Both the position numbers and the translations under genes were made by a program. A DNA stretch of 64,000 nucleotides from Prinia subflava (Eukaryota > Chordata > Aves > Passeriformes > Cisticolidae): positions 2,048,501 to 2,112,500 of the forward strand of contig NW_026960607.1 of NCBI RefSeq assembly GCF_021018805.1. The letters are read 5' to 3'. The notes under the pieces are model-generated. The model was not told the origin of the DNA. It saw only the letters and a program-made list of their open reading frames with translations, and did no database searches. This document shows, piece after piece, positions 36,401 through 48,959 of the stretch. Numbering within the stretch: position 1 is the first letter of the stretch; every line of letters starts with the position of its first letter.

Positions 36401-38487
36401 TGGGATGATCTTTGCACTTAGTTATTTGCAGAAGTTGAGATGTTCTGAATTGAGGGATGGATTGCAGGAGGGTTTGTTTTAAATCCTGATGTTAGGCAGG
36501 AATTGGCTATCACAGCTGTGTGAAACCCTCTCACTGGTTACCGGCATGGTGACTGATAGCTGGGTTATTAAAAATCTTACTGAAAAAATCAGAAAAGAAA
36601 AAACATAAAGAATGAAATACCATGTGCAACATATCAGCTATCCTTTTATAGGAGAGAGCTCTGGTTTTCCACAGTTGGGTGTTGTGTGGAAGTAGAAACT
36701 GTGTGATTTGACAGGATGTCGCGATGTTTCCAGTGGCAGTTTTCATTGCTTGAGGCTGTGAGCTCTGGGAGGCACAGAACTATAAATAAAAGGAAGACTG
36801 GAAACAAAGACTTCATTTTTCTTGCTAGTGTGTAGCACCAGCATGAGGAGAAATAATCTGGTGAATTAAAAGGAGAAGAAATATTTTTTCCTGCAGGGTT
36901 GCTGGTTCACAGTAGATAGTTGTAATTTTGAATAATTTTAGTGTTGCCACAACCATATCCTCTAGAAACCATTTTTGTTTTGGCAATGGTTTAAATTGTG
37001 CCTATCTCATTGGGTTAACTAAATTGTCAATGTGTTGTTTATAATGTTCTATATCATTTTTGTAACAGTAAGTTTTTGTAAATGTTTCCATGTAATGCTT
37101 ATTTTTAGAAGGATTATTCAAATCACTTATTTTAAGCTTTGTATTCCCTCTTTGTGTATTTCTGAAAGTTAGGTTTGATTGCCAAAATATATTTCAATAT
37201 GTAAGAGTTCTAAAGTAGTTCAAAATTTTGCACTTTTGCAGCTGCCACTTTCCTGTAATCTTTGGATACTTTTGTGTTTTATTACCAGTATCTTAACTAC
37301 TCCTAGGCAAGGAACTGTGGTCAAGGAAAATGTTATTATTCTGTATTACTGACTGTGAAAATTACATTCTTGTTGAAGAAATAGTCATTTATCCTTTAGA
37401 CTTTTAAGTTGAAATTATTCTTTTCAGGTACTTTTTCAAAGAAATTTTTGAAGAAACATACTGTACCTCTATATACCTGAGGAGTGGTTTTTAAAAGAAA
37501 TTCAGTCTCTTCTGATATTCAGCTGCACAGGTGTGTTACAAAAGCAGATCTACCTTTGTTCCTCCATGTCTGTGTATCTGAAGAAGCAATAGCAACAGTG
37601 AGAATATGTTGTGAAAATTATTAGTATAGATAAGGATTATGTCTCTCCTAAACAAATCCAGGTTTTCTAAGGAAAGGTGTGAGTATACAAAGATCACATA
37701 TAGACTGGTTTGAGATGGGTGGGGGTGCAACTTCTTTTCCTTTACAACTGCATGATGAAATGTTGATGAAGACATGGGAGCAATGAGAGAAAATAGATAA
37801 GGAGGAAAAATAGAAATATCCTTAAATTTTGTATTTAATGTGGTAATTAATTGTGTCTACAGCAAAAGTCTAACTACTTTTGGGTAATTTATGGGTAAAA
37901 ACTCAGATTACATTGAAGTACAACATAAATATTTGTCTCTGGACATTCTCCCAGGTCTTAATGATTTCCATTTAATTTTTTTCCCCTTTAGACTGAAACA
38001 GTGTATATGTTCTCTTTTAAAGACCAGAACAAAAGTGGCAGGAAAAAGTAATGCAATAATGAGTTGCAAAGTGTTACAAAAGGATGAATAACATTCCTAA
38101 GGGAAACAAAGTAGGAGGGCAGGGTGAAGGTCATTTAAACGCTGGACAGTAGCAGCTATTGTGTGCTGGGAAAAATGAGGGCCAACAGAAAAGCATATTT
38201 TTTCTCAAGAGTCTGTATTCCCTGCAAAAAATATTCGAAGAAAACAAAACAAAATCTAACCTTCAGCATTTTCCACTATGCTTCCTTCTAGGACTCAAAG
38301 CCTTCAATGCATCTGCAAAATAGAAGGCTATTCCCAAGGAAATTAGTTATACTTCGACTGCATACCTTTGTTTATCTAATGCATTCAACTACATGTTTTG
38401 AGGCATCATAAGGAAAAATTGTAATATGTTTTAATATTCCCTCTTTTTTTCTTCAGTGTCCAAAACATGCTTCATCTTAAAATAACA
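33424..38487. other. Intronic sequence without recognised features
   Basis: About 5 kb of AT-rich DNA. The stretch 35990-36300 is somewhat less AT-rich and could be an old unrecognised repeat, but I cannot name it. No supported gene. Confidence 0.55.
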
Positions 38488-38493
38488 CAGTAG

Positions 38494-38875
38494 TGTAGCC
38501 GGAGCAGGATGACTTATATCATAAGGCAGAGCTATCTCAAACTGGGCCTCAGACCAGGCCTCAGGCCTGGGCCTAGTAGGCCTCGTACGTCCAGCATATG
38601 TAGTACCAGATAAGGTTATCTGGTATTGGGAATGTGTTAAGGTAGGAGTGCTAATAGCATAGAACAGTTACTGAGAAGATACGGTGGCTGCCTTAAACTG
38701 CAATAGCTTACATACCTCTGTACTCTCACTGCCTATCAGAATGCACCTGCTAAATGTAAACGACTCTCTCTGTATATAACCCGCCATCTCGGGAAATAAA
38801 CCAGAGTACGTGCTTATAACCATAGTGGTCGGACTCACGTTGCTCTAGTCCCCGGTCTACCAGGCTTCAGCTACA
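38494..38875 (+). repeat. Solo LTR, family E (ERVK-like, 6-bp TSD)
   Basis: It reads TGTAGCCGGAGC ... TTCAGCTACA, 382 bp, flanked by an exact 6-bp duplication CAGTAG (38488-38493 and 38876-38881). It is closely similar to the 3' LTR at 3982-4372. A TATA box (TATATAA) is at 38773-38779 and AATAAA at 38795-38800. The perfect ends show the true LTR boundaries of this family. Confidence 0.95.
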
Positions 38876-38881
38876 CAGTAG

Positions 38882-40552
38882 GTCATTATTGCAGAAAGCT
38901 GCTGTTCTGCTTTAATGTCAAGCTGCTAATGAACAGGCTTGTGCCAAAATAGGAATGGGTACAAGCACTGGTTCACCCAGAAAAGAATATTCTTCCTGGC
39001 TTCTGGTAACACTGGCTAACTAAACCGTAACATTACATTGCTGATTGGTTTTGGGAAACAGAAGAATTAGAGATAAATTTTGTTGTTGTTGTTACGGGTG
39101 TGATAAAATGCACAAAATCTGCCATAGTATGGATGCTGACTACCAACGTAATAAGCAATTCGTAAGAGGAATCTATGTATGTTGCCGTGTGTTTGTGTGA
39201 GCGTTTTTAAATCATCATTTGTGATTTTAAAAAGCATTTTGCAAGCTATAATAACATAGTCATTAACAGTGCATTAAATAATTTGGAAGTGCTGATTACT
39301 TTTTCTTGGATTTCCTGACATAATTTGTGAGGTTTTTTGGAGTAACTAGAGTCCCACTGCACATCTGGAGACAGCTGATTTCTAATTCATAGATCCTTTG
39401 AAATGCTAATATAAAAACAGTATATAGAATATGGCTAGGCTGATGGACATTAGCTTTTCCATTTCCAGTTGCCTGCCTCACGTACTGTAATCCAAACCAT
39501 GAGTCAGGCTTCAAATTACTGTCAGAATGAGATAGTATTTAGCGCAATGAATTTAAATGGTGCATTTAATAATTTGAGGGTCTTTTTCTAATGTTAACTG
39601 CAGTAGTTTTTTGGAGTTTGTTGATTATTCAACAATGGGAAATACATTTGCAGAACATAGTTTTTTCAATAATATTTGCTTTCAAGTAGGATGTGGAGGA
39701 TGACAGGAGAGATGTGCACTTTCACTTTTTATAGCGATTATTCTTTTTGACAACTAGGAAGGGTCCACAGTTGAAGGCTTTAAGTCTTAGTGCTTCAACT
39801 TTAGGTTGTACCTGGGTTTTTACTGTTGAAAGTAGAATGATGTATGTATGCTCGGTCATGGTATTTGAATCAAATCTCAGTTACTCAGATGAGGAAGTGG
39901 AGCTCTGACCATCTTGAGGAAGGAATGAGTGAGACCGTCTGGGAAAGAGCAGCTAGAAAATAACCCCCAAAATGTTTTCCATTCAGTAAAATTTGAATAT
40001 TGCAGCTGGTTTCTCCAGGGCCAGATGTATTTATATGAGATTATCTACAGTTAACTAAAAATAAAAGTCTAAGGAGAGAACAGATGTATGTTTTAAAGCA
40101 AAGGACATTTCATATGTGCCCATGGGATATAAATGATGCTTTGTTTTAAAAATTTGTCTTTGAGTTGCTTTATTCCTACAATTGCTTGTTAGCCTTCTTT
40201 CCTCTTTCTCCAAGGTATGTAAGTGGTAATTTAGCTGATCCACTCAGGAAGGCAGGGCCAGAATAGTGATGTGAATCAGAAATGCAAGGAGGGGACTGGG
40301 TTTTTTTCCTGCAAAAGCCAATACTTTAATCCTTTTCCATTGTCAAAGGAGATTGAGTTTGATAGCTCACATTTGACAACCATAGTGCAAAGCGTGATAC
40401 GGCAATGCTACTTTTTGTGATCCCATCAATATACTGTCTCAAGCATTCTCAATAAATTTGCTCTCCTTATCTGTTTTTGCTTGTGAGTGTTTGGAAAGGA
40501 AAAGTGTTCCTCCTGTTTACATACAGATAGAGCATAATTTGGTCTCTTGGCT
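38882..40552. other. Intronic sequence without recognised features
   Basis: AT-rich DNA with short motif-free ORFs. Confidence 0.55.
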
Positions 40553-41067
40553 TGACACACGGAAAGACTCTAAAACTCGGAGGCAGAGCGAGTTTTAAAG
40601 TAGATATGTGGTTTATTCAGCGCTGGGTGCGATGCGAGATAATTCTCAAAGGCACGGCGCTTCACTCACTATACGTTTTTTCTTTTATCCTCTGGAATGT
40701 TACATATGTATTCAGTTTCACAATGTCCTCATGCATATTCATCCTTTGGCTCCCCCCCTCCGCTTCGTATGCTAATTAGCTCATCAGTCTTTTGTGCCTG
40801 CGCAGTTGTCTCTGGTGGTGGTCTCCGGGGGTCTCAGCGATGAAGGAAGAAGTCTTCCTCTCGACTCCTCTTGAGACGAACTTTTGACCCTGCCGCCTTG
40901 CGCATGCTCACTGATGCTCTGGTCATAGTTCAAGCTGTAAGGTCAGTTTTATCTGTCCCTAGGGGTGCAAGGCACCTGTTATCTTAGTATCTTTGGTTAA
41001 CTTGCATTCTTGTCTCCTGCTCTGGGTAAGCATTCTCCTTTTTATCAAGCATCCTTGCATTCCTACA
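40553..41067 (-). repeat. Probable solo LTR, family H
   Basis: A GC-richer, CpG-containing island in AT-rich DNA. On the - strand it reads TGTAGGAATGCAAGG ... CCGTGTGTCA. A polyadenylation signal (TTTATT on +) is at 40612-40617, close to the proposed 3' end, as in the other LTRs. I could not find a convincing target-site duplication, so the boundaries are approximate. Only one copy is in the window. Confidence 0.55.
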
Positions 41068-44000
41068 TACTTCTGTTTTCCTACTTCTAAGGGCAGCAAT
41101 ACATCATCTGAATACCTAGTCTTTTAATGAACTTTTTCTAATTTCTATGATTAATATCCTCTAATTTCCAATATCATGTTTCAGGCTAGTTGAGTACTTC
41201 AGATGTTCTATCTGAATTAGTAATTTTATGACATCTTTATTTTCCCGAGATTTCTCAGATGTTTCAATATTAACTCATAACTTGTTATCCATTCATAAGT
41301 CTGAGGGAGTTTCCTACATGGAAAAGTTTGTTTGTGTGTTTTACCATGTTGATGTTTGCCATCACTGGTATCTATTGTGTGAAACCCCGAAGTACAAAAC
41401 TGAGTGTTCTGTATTTTGGAAAGGAAAGCAAGAGAGAAAGGAGCAAAGCAAGTCTCTGCTAGAGGAAATGGGGACTTTAGGTTGTTAAGTTTGTTTCTCT
41501 CTGTAAAATGGAAGTTACACCACTTGGTCATCTCATTGGAACAATTTTGAATATTTATTAAAAACTTAATTTTGTTTAATTTAATTAAAACTTTAGTAAG
41601 GGAAACTGAAAATTGAGTATTCTGGGTTAGTCAAATGAGTAAGACATGGAGATTTATGATCACTGATTAATGATAAAAAACAATTTAATGCAGTCTCCTC
41701 TCAAGGAAGTTAAAACAGTGATCATATAATTAGAGACTGTGTTATTATAGGGGGATGATGTGAAGTTATGCAAGCATTCTCAGAATTTACTGACTTAGAG
41801 GACTTGAGTATGTAATGTTACTGGCTTTTAATCTAAATTGTATTTGAAAGGGAGAGACAGTAGAACTACCTTGTGTCTAAATCTAAGTTGGTTCCAGTAA
41901 TGAAGTAATGAGACCAGCTTTTCTATATTGCTGGAGGGGTTGCTTTGTTGTTTGACTAAAATGTTTTTCTTCTTCAGATCCCAGTATGACACCAGTAGGT
42001 AGAATACAATCCCTGTATTATATGTTTTTCCTCTGTCTTAAGAGAGAGGGCTTTTTTTGATTATTAGTTTTCCCCTGTTGCCTGAACAGATGAAGTTAAG
42101 CATGATATCTTAGAGATTTCTGTTGGGTTTTTTTATCCCTTTGGGAGAAAGGGAGTGGGGGTGTGGGAAAGATACTGAGATGATCTATGCGATGTCACTT
42201 GTTGAGCCAGTTACTTGGCTGTCAGAAATTGGGCATCTTATCAGTCCAGTTTATGAAAATTATTAGATCTTTGCATGATTTTTCAGTCTGAAACCAAGGC
42301 GAAATACTAACATTTTCTGAAGTTAGTGAGAGAAGTTGTCTTTAGATTCAAATCCTAATTTTTGATGAACTATGTCTTATCAATACTCATTCTCTTAAAT
42401 ATAAAAACAGTGTATGAACTCTGTGGAGGGATCTCCTAACTTGCACAGGGCATGCCTTTCCTATCGTCACTGTCTTCTTTTTCTTACTACCTTTTCCATC
42501 CTTCATTTCTTCATGGTTCTGGATTAAGTTCCTTATTTTGTAAATATTTTAATAAAATAAATTCAAATGGTTTTTGACATAAAGCTTTCTCTGTTCATAG
42601 TGCAGTTTTGTGTGGCTCTGTGGCATCACTTCATCTTTGGATGAAACACAACAAAACTGAGCTTTTGATGCTTCTGGAAGGGACTAGTTGGGCAGTTGCT
42701 TTGTCAGAGCAATCACTGAACTCCCTGAGGAGATGGATTGCTGCTCAGTTGGTCTGGGTGTGGAGTTCTGCTATGGAAACCTCTTCTGGTCTCAGACTGT
42801 TCAAAGCCTTTCCCCACTCCACGTAGTGATCTACCTGTGTACCTGGGAGCAATCAAGGTTCCAAGGGATTTAAATAAACAATACTTGTATGTAAATGCAA
42901 GGCAGTAGAGAACAGCAAATATTTGAAGTGTTAATGATGCAGAACTGTTGTCTTTTGCTGGAATAAACTAATTGCTGCATATAGTATAAAGGTCAAAAAA
43001 AACCCACTTCACCACTTCACCCAAATCCAAAACATCATTTTATTTGTTTGGGAAAAAAAACAAAACAACAACAAAAAAAGGAAGTTAATTCACATCCTTA
43101 AAAGGTAGAGGGTTAAACTAACAGCTTTAGAAGTTTAATAGGACTTTGTTTAGTTTTGGGGGTTTTTAATAATACTAAATTTTCTGAACCGTTTATCAGA
43201 ATGGGCTATAAAGAAAAGTTGTTCTTCCTCAAAGACTGAAGAGACCAGGTTGAAGTTTATGGAGAGCAGAAGATAAAATTGAAGACAGGAGAAGCATAAA
43301 ACTCTTAACCTGTAAAGTATTTATTCCAGGGTGACCAATTGTAGCAAAGATGTGAAGGGGAGACCAAGTTTGGCAAGTCCTTGCAGTCACAGTGATAGTA
43401 CAGATACTTAAATAGAGTTAAAGATATAGATAATTTTTTATCTACTAAGCACCAAACAACCATACAAGAAGAATCTTGTTGCTTGAAATAGTTTGTGGAG
43501 ATCTAAAACTCTTGGAAAAGTCCAGATTTCTTCAACTTCTAATGTTAAAAGGTGAAATTTCATTTCTCTGTTACTACGTTCAGATTTTCAAGCCAATTTT
43601 TTATATTATATCCTCTGTGTGTGCATAATTATATAAAAACCCAACAAAAGCCCTCAAGGCAATGTGTCTGTATAGAGGATGATCCATGTTATATTTTATA
43701 CAGTCCAAATATATTAAAATTTTTTCTGACTAATTTTTCTTTTGACTTTATATTTTACAGATATAATCTCAGAGGAGTAAAACTGAGAAACTTTGTTAGC
43801 ATTCTATATATTAGCATAATTTAATTTGTAATTTAATTTAATAATATACAGTAAAAAAGGGCTTAATATTTTAACTTTGAGTTGTTCTTTACTGGGCTAA
43901 CTTGGGTATCAAAATCTCATCTAAGGAGTAAATAACTTCTAGGAGGCCTTTTAGTTGAACCTTTCTTAATGAAGTATCATTACAATGATCTTTTGGGAGT

Positions 44001-44907
44001 GAGGTAATGGGAGAGTAATCTCTCTATGGTTATGTAAAACAAGTAGTTTAGTACATTCTGTGTTCCAAAACATCAGCTTCATTTCTGGAAAATCTGAAAT
44101 TTGTCTTGTGGATGAACCAATAGATTATCACCTCTTCGAAGAGAAACTAGACTGGGATCCTTTGCCTTCCTGTTTTTGATGTGAAATCTTTCTCTAGAGG
44201 GGCATTTTGAGTGCAGGAAACAGTCCATTCTTGTAGAAGACTTCAAGTATGTCATGTAGGTAAGATTTTAAGTACTGTATTTCTGTGTTTGTTCTTGAAT
44301 TTCATTGGTGTGATAAGACACGATGTTTCAGAAGCCATTACAGCCTGTCTGGTATTTTTAGGATGCCAGTCTGCTTCACTGACTGTGAAGCCACACTGAT
44401 GTAATGAAGGTAACAGTTCAGAAGAAGCAGTAAATTATTTCGGATCAATGACTGACAAATTTGAAGTCTTTAGCTACAGCTTGAGTACACAAAACAAGCT
44501 AAAGTCAATATGATGTAATTTGTACCAGAAGCTGTTGTGGTGAGCTTTTACTTGGGAGTATGTTGGTAGTCCTGGTCCCTACTAAGAGCGAACTGAACAA
44601 TGAGTTGCTTCTAATTTTTCTGATCTGCGAGTGTTGAGGCTCCCTGGTGCTCTGAGCCACCTATCAGAGGTCCTTATGCTCAGTGGTCACCCTGTAACAT
44701 GTTTTACAAACTGAGACTTGCTTTATTTAGGCTAGGCTAGGATAGTATAGGTGTGGTTTTCCCCTTTGTAGGGAAGTGGAGCAGTCACTGCTCAAGCAGC
44801 TGCAGGGTAGCTGCAGTCTGGATTTTGATTGCTATCTTACACAGTTGGGTCTGCCTGTTACTGTCCTCTCAGCTAGGTGCTTTTTTATTAGGAAGTCTGG
44901 TTTTGTA
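41068..44907. other. Intronic sequence without recognised features
   Basis: AT-rich DNA. The block 42600-42870 has better-than-average GC and ORFs of up to 72 codons but no motif I recognise. Confidence 0.55.
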
Positions 44908-44913
44908 ACTCCC

Positions 44914-46256
44914 TGCCGAGGCCGTGTTATGGGTTATAGGTCTTAAAGGTCTTAGAACATTTTAGGGTTTAAACAGAGTTGTTTATTATATGAAAGCATG
45001 TATCTGAAGGTGCGTGAGTCCTAAAGAGCGGTCTTACAATCTTACAATCGGATATAAACATAAGTCTTAGCAAGCAAATTCTAAGTAAAACAATAACTAA
45101 AGCATAGAAGTCTTAACAAACAGAATTCTAGTGAAACAATAAGCAAAGCATAGAAGTCTAAACAGCCTCTAGGTAAAAAAACCTCCAATCTCCTGACCCC
45201 AAGCAGGGTTTCCAGCCGTGGGGTTGCTATAACAGAAAGGGATCACGAGATCACAGATCCCAGACAGGGGTCCCAGCCGCGGGGATCACAGCGACAGAAA
45301 AGGTCCCGAGATTCAGAACCCACACAGAATCCCTGGCTGGAGGGTTGCAAAGGCAGTGAGGGATCCCAAACCAGACAGAGTTCCCGGCCGTGGTGGCAAT
45401 GGGGGGGTCCCGAACCCTGCAGAATTCCAACCGTGGGATCGCAGTTACAGGAAGGGGGTCCCGGGGTCACAAAGGCAAGAAGGGGTCCCGGGGTCCTGAA
45501 TTCCAAACAGAGTCCTGGCCACGGGGATCGCAGAGGCAAGAAGGGGTCCTGGGGTCGCAGAGGCAAGAAGGGGTCCCGGGGTACCGAACCCTCGCAGACT
45601 CCCCAGCAACTCCGAACAGAGTTCCGGGGCAAACGCCGTAGGGGGGAAGGCAAGGGACGGGACCCCAGGGCCCTGATCCGAGCAACAAAGGCTACAATAG
45701 ATGGTACCTTTAGAATCCCATTCGGCTCCCTGGCAGGGCTCCTTCCTCAGGCTGCAGAAGGTGGAGGTTGGATCGATAGATCGGATTGATCAATCCTTCA
45801 CTTCCAACCCAGAGGCTTTTTATCCATATGTTAAAAATGCATATTCATATCTTTATCTACACACTACCCAATCTAGGTGCAATTTTCTAAGTTTGTAAAA
45901 CTACAAAAAACTACTAAAAGCAGCATCAAAAACCTACCCATATAGCATATCTATCAGTGCAAAACTCTATCTTACTAGCGTAAAAGTTCTATCTTATTGT
46001 GCGTAAAATTCATACCAAAAATTATAAACAGTACTCTACTCTATTTTTGTTGTGTCTAAACTCTATCACTAGGCCTGAAGCTCTGTACTTCTACACTAAC
46101 AACTAGGACTTAGGGCATGTGAAGCTTAAAACTGAGGTTTAGATTTCTACTTTATGCATATATGACTTTATATATTCTAATTTTTCTAAAGGTTTTGATC
46201 CAATCCCTTCACATTTCACTCTCTGTGGAGGATCTATGGAAACATGGACTCCAACA
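44914..46256 (-). repeat. Solo LTR, family D (ERVK-like, 6-bp TSD), long allele
   Basis: On the - strand it reads TGTTGGAGTCCATG ... GGCCTCGGCA, 1343 bp, flanked by an exact 6-bp duplication ACTCCC (44908-44913 and 46257-46262). It matches 31778-32932 outside the minisatellite, which is expanded here (45196-45630). The polyadenylation signal (TTTATT on +) is at 44982-44987. The 136-codon ORF at 45243-45653 on the - strand is a translation of the minisatellite, not a gene. Confidence 0.93.
45196..45630. repeat. Expanded minisatellite inside family D LTR
   Basis: Tandem GC-rich units share the core GCAGAGGCAAGAAGGGGTCC. At 45526-45584 this core occurs twice within about 30 bp of each other, a shorter period than the roughly 60-bp unit in the other copy. 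This array accounts for most of the length difference between the two family D LTRs. Confidence 0.8.
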
Positions 46257-46262
46257 ACTCCC

Positions 46263-48954
46263 TATCAAGGCAGGTAATTTTATTTAACAAAGAGAATAAG
46301 ATAATGGACATTTGTCAGTAAATTAAGTGGTTGGTCTGTGTGGGCTGATCTGGAAGCACAGGCAGAGAACTTTGTTCCCTAGAAAGACCAGGTGAATCCC
46401 ATTATCTCAGTATGTGTGTTGTTGAAGCTGTGGTTATACTGTAATTGTTAGTTTGGTACCCTGCCTGTATATTTGCTTTCTAGCAATTTTCCCTTTACTG
46501 GCTGATTGGTCTTTGTTCAACACATTGAATATTAGCTAGTGATAAACTGCAACAGTCAAACCACTGAACCCAAGCAAAGGAAAAGACTGGTCCTGTTCCT
46601 TTGTTCCTTTGACTGGAGAGGGGTATAAGATCACCGACCTTATTTCTCCAATTCATGCACATGTAACTCTCTTGAAAGGCATTTCAGCTTTCAGTCTCCT
46701 TTTTAAGGAAGTTGCTTACTTTCATTAGATTGAGATTTAGGCCTCTACCAATACTGGAGTGACCTGTGATGCCTCTTCATGTCTTCTGTGTTAACTGTTC
46801 CCATAGTGCTTGGGGTTTGCAAGTGTCCCTTATCACTCTTATGTCCCCTAGCAGCCATCTGGAACAGGGACGCTTGGAGCTGGTGTCAGATTATCCACGT
46901 GCTCAGTGAGCAGCCAGCAGCCACAGAGAACCAGGCAGAGGATGGCACTAATGTGACACTCTGCCTTTTTTGTGCCTGCTTGTTTTAATGAAGCTTGATA
47001 GAGAGAGAAGTGGAGCTGGCCAAGACCGCAGGGATTCCTTTTCAGATGTAACCAAGCTAAAAATTTCCTTTGGCTCCATAAGAGACATAGAACATTTCAG
47101 AAAAATCCTTTTTTTTTTCTGTAAAGTCGTATCGGATCTTAGAATTTTCATCCACATTATTAAGGTTTATATTCTAGCTCATGTTTAGAGCAGATGTTAA
47201 CAATAACTGTTGCCACTGAGAACAAGATTCCAAAGTTTGTGTGGCTTTTTTATTGTCTTTAATATTTTAAAAGAAAATCAATTACATGCTTTTAAAATAT
47301 ATCCTGATTCTTCATAATGACAGTGCTGATTTCTGTTTACATGCTTAACTCCTTTGTACAGTGTTCAAAGACTCATGTTGAATTTAACAGAAAACATTTA
47401 AGTATGGGTAATTTTAGGGATGATGTTAGAGATATAGGTAAAAGAAATTTAGGAAACCAAGCTGTACTACATTTTGCAAATCTGGAGAAGCTTTTACTTG
47501 TAACTAGTTAGCAGTGGATTTGCAAGGGCAATTTAATACAGTGCTTTGTTTACTTGCACAAAACTATGTAAGTACATTCCAGAAATGTCTTTTTTGGTTG
47601 GGTGGTTGGTTTTGGTTTGTTGTTTTTTTTTTTTTTAAGGAAGGGAGAGGAGATGCAATGTCTGATGTTTCATAACATCTAAATGATTTAATTGGAACAT
47701 CCAGCAGTCAAACCTTATGTTACCAAACTATTGAACAGTATAGCTCTGCAAAAGCAAATAGGAAGATGTATTAAGCACTCCCAGCTGAAAGTTTGAAAAC
47801 TACAAAAACAGTGTGATGCAAGGAGCACAGGAGATACTCTCTTGCCATTTTTATGAAGAGCTAATTACTTACTGTTTATCTGGAAGTTTAAACTAAATAT
47901 AAGCTGCTAATATAGACTTAAAAACTGAAAGGAAATTAAATTTGAACACTTGAATAATGAGATAATGTGTTTTATTTCCTTTAGAGAATGTAGTAAATTT
48001 GCAATGTATTTTGCCTGATGTGTGGATGATAAATGAGTTTTGCATAAGTGTGCGCATATACACAGCAGAATACTTAGGAGCACCATAGTGTCACACCAAT
48101 TTTTTCTGAAGGGTAGAATTTGTTTGTACTGCAGGATGATCACGTTCATGTTACAAGGAAAGTACCCTGATATGTGTCACAAGAGACTTTTCTTGGTGTT
48201 CCCCAAAAATGTAAATAAAAAAGAAGGCATCCAGGATTCATAACTGATGGAGATTATGAAATAGGATCAGTGTGACTTTGTGCCTGGGTAAAGCTAATCT
48301 ATTGGGAAAGGTGAGAAGAGCTTAAATATTATTAGAAGGAGAGGAGAGCAAAGAGAAAGATTATATGTAATTAATTGTAAACTCTTTAAATAATTTTTAA
48401 ACACTTAAAAATGGAAATATTATGTACTGCTTAAGCTTTTAATGTGATATCAAGGAAGAAGTGTCTCAGACTGAAATTCCTCAGTACATTAGTCTTATTC
48501 TGAAGATGATGCAGGTTGTATTAACATAATGTTGGTTTCTAAAATATAGATGGTTTATTTTAATTTTCTAGAATGTATTGAACCTTATAAATTATGATTG
48601 AAGTATAATTTCGTAGCCCAGGAATCCATTAATTTTGGACTGTCATAATGAAGTTCAAGATAAAGTATTGGTTGCTTATAAAAAAGGAACAATTTGTTCA
48701 ATATAAGCAACCCCTGATATATATGTTTGATGATTCAAAAAGGGCTACTTTCCCAAAATTAGCAGTACTAGTTTCATATAGCAAGTGGCAGAGTGAAGGA
48801 ATAGCAAAAGTAATACAAATGACAGCTTTTTATAATCAGAAGAGTGATAGTAACTAACAGACTAAAGTTACCACGAGTGCACAAGTGATTAAGAAGCTTC
48901 TAAATCACTGTAGCATGGGATGCCAGTGAAAATCTACTAATGGATAAATTGTTT
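46263..48954. other. Intronic sequence without recognised features
   Basis: AT-rich DNA with a T run near 47621-47637. No supported gene. Confidence 0.55.
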
Positions 48955-48959
48955 GTCTA

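Noticed and set aside
45243..45653. 136-codon repetitive ORF on the - strand
   Set aside because: It is a translation of the minisatellite inside a solo LTR, and the sibling LTR at 31778 does not keep the frame.
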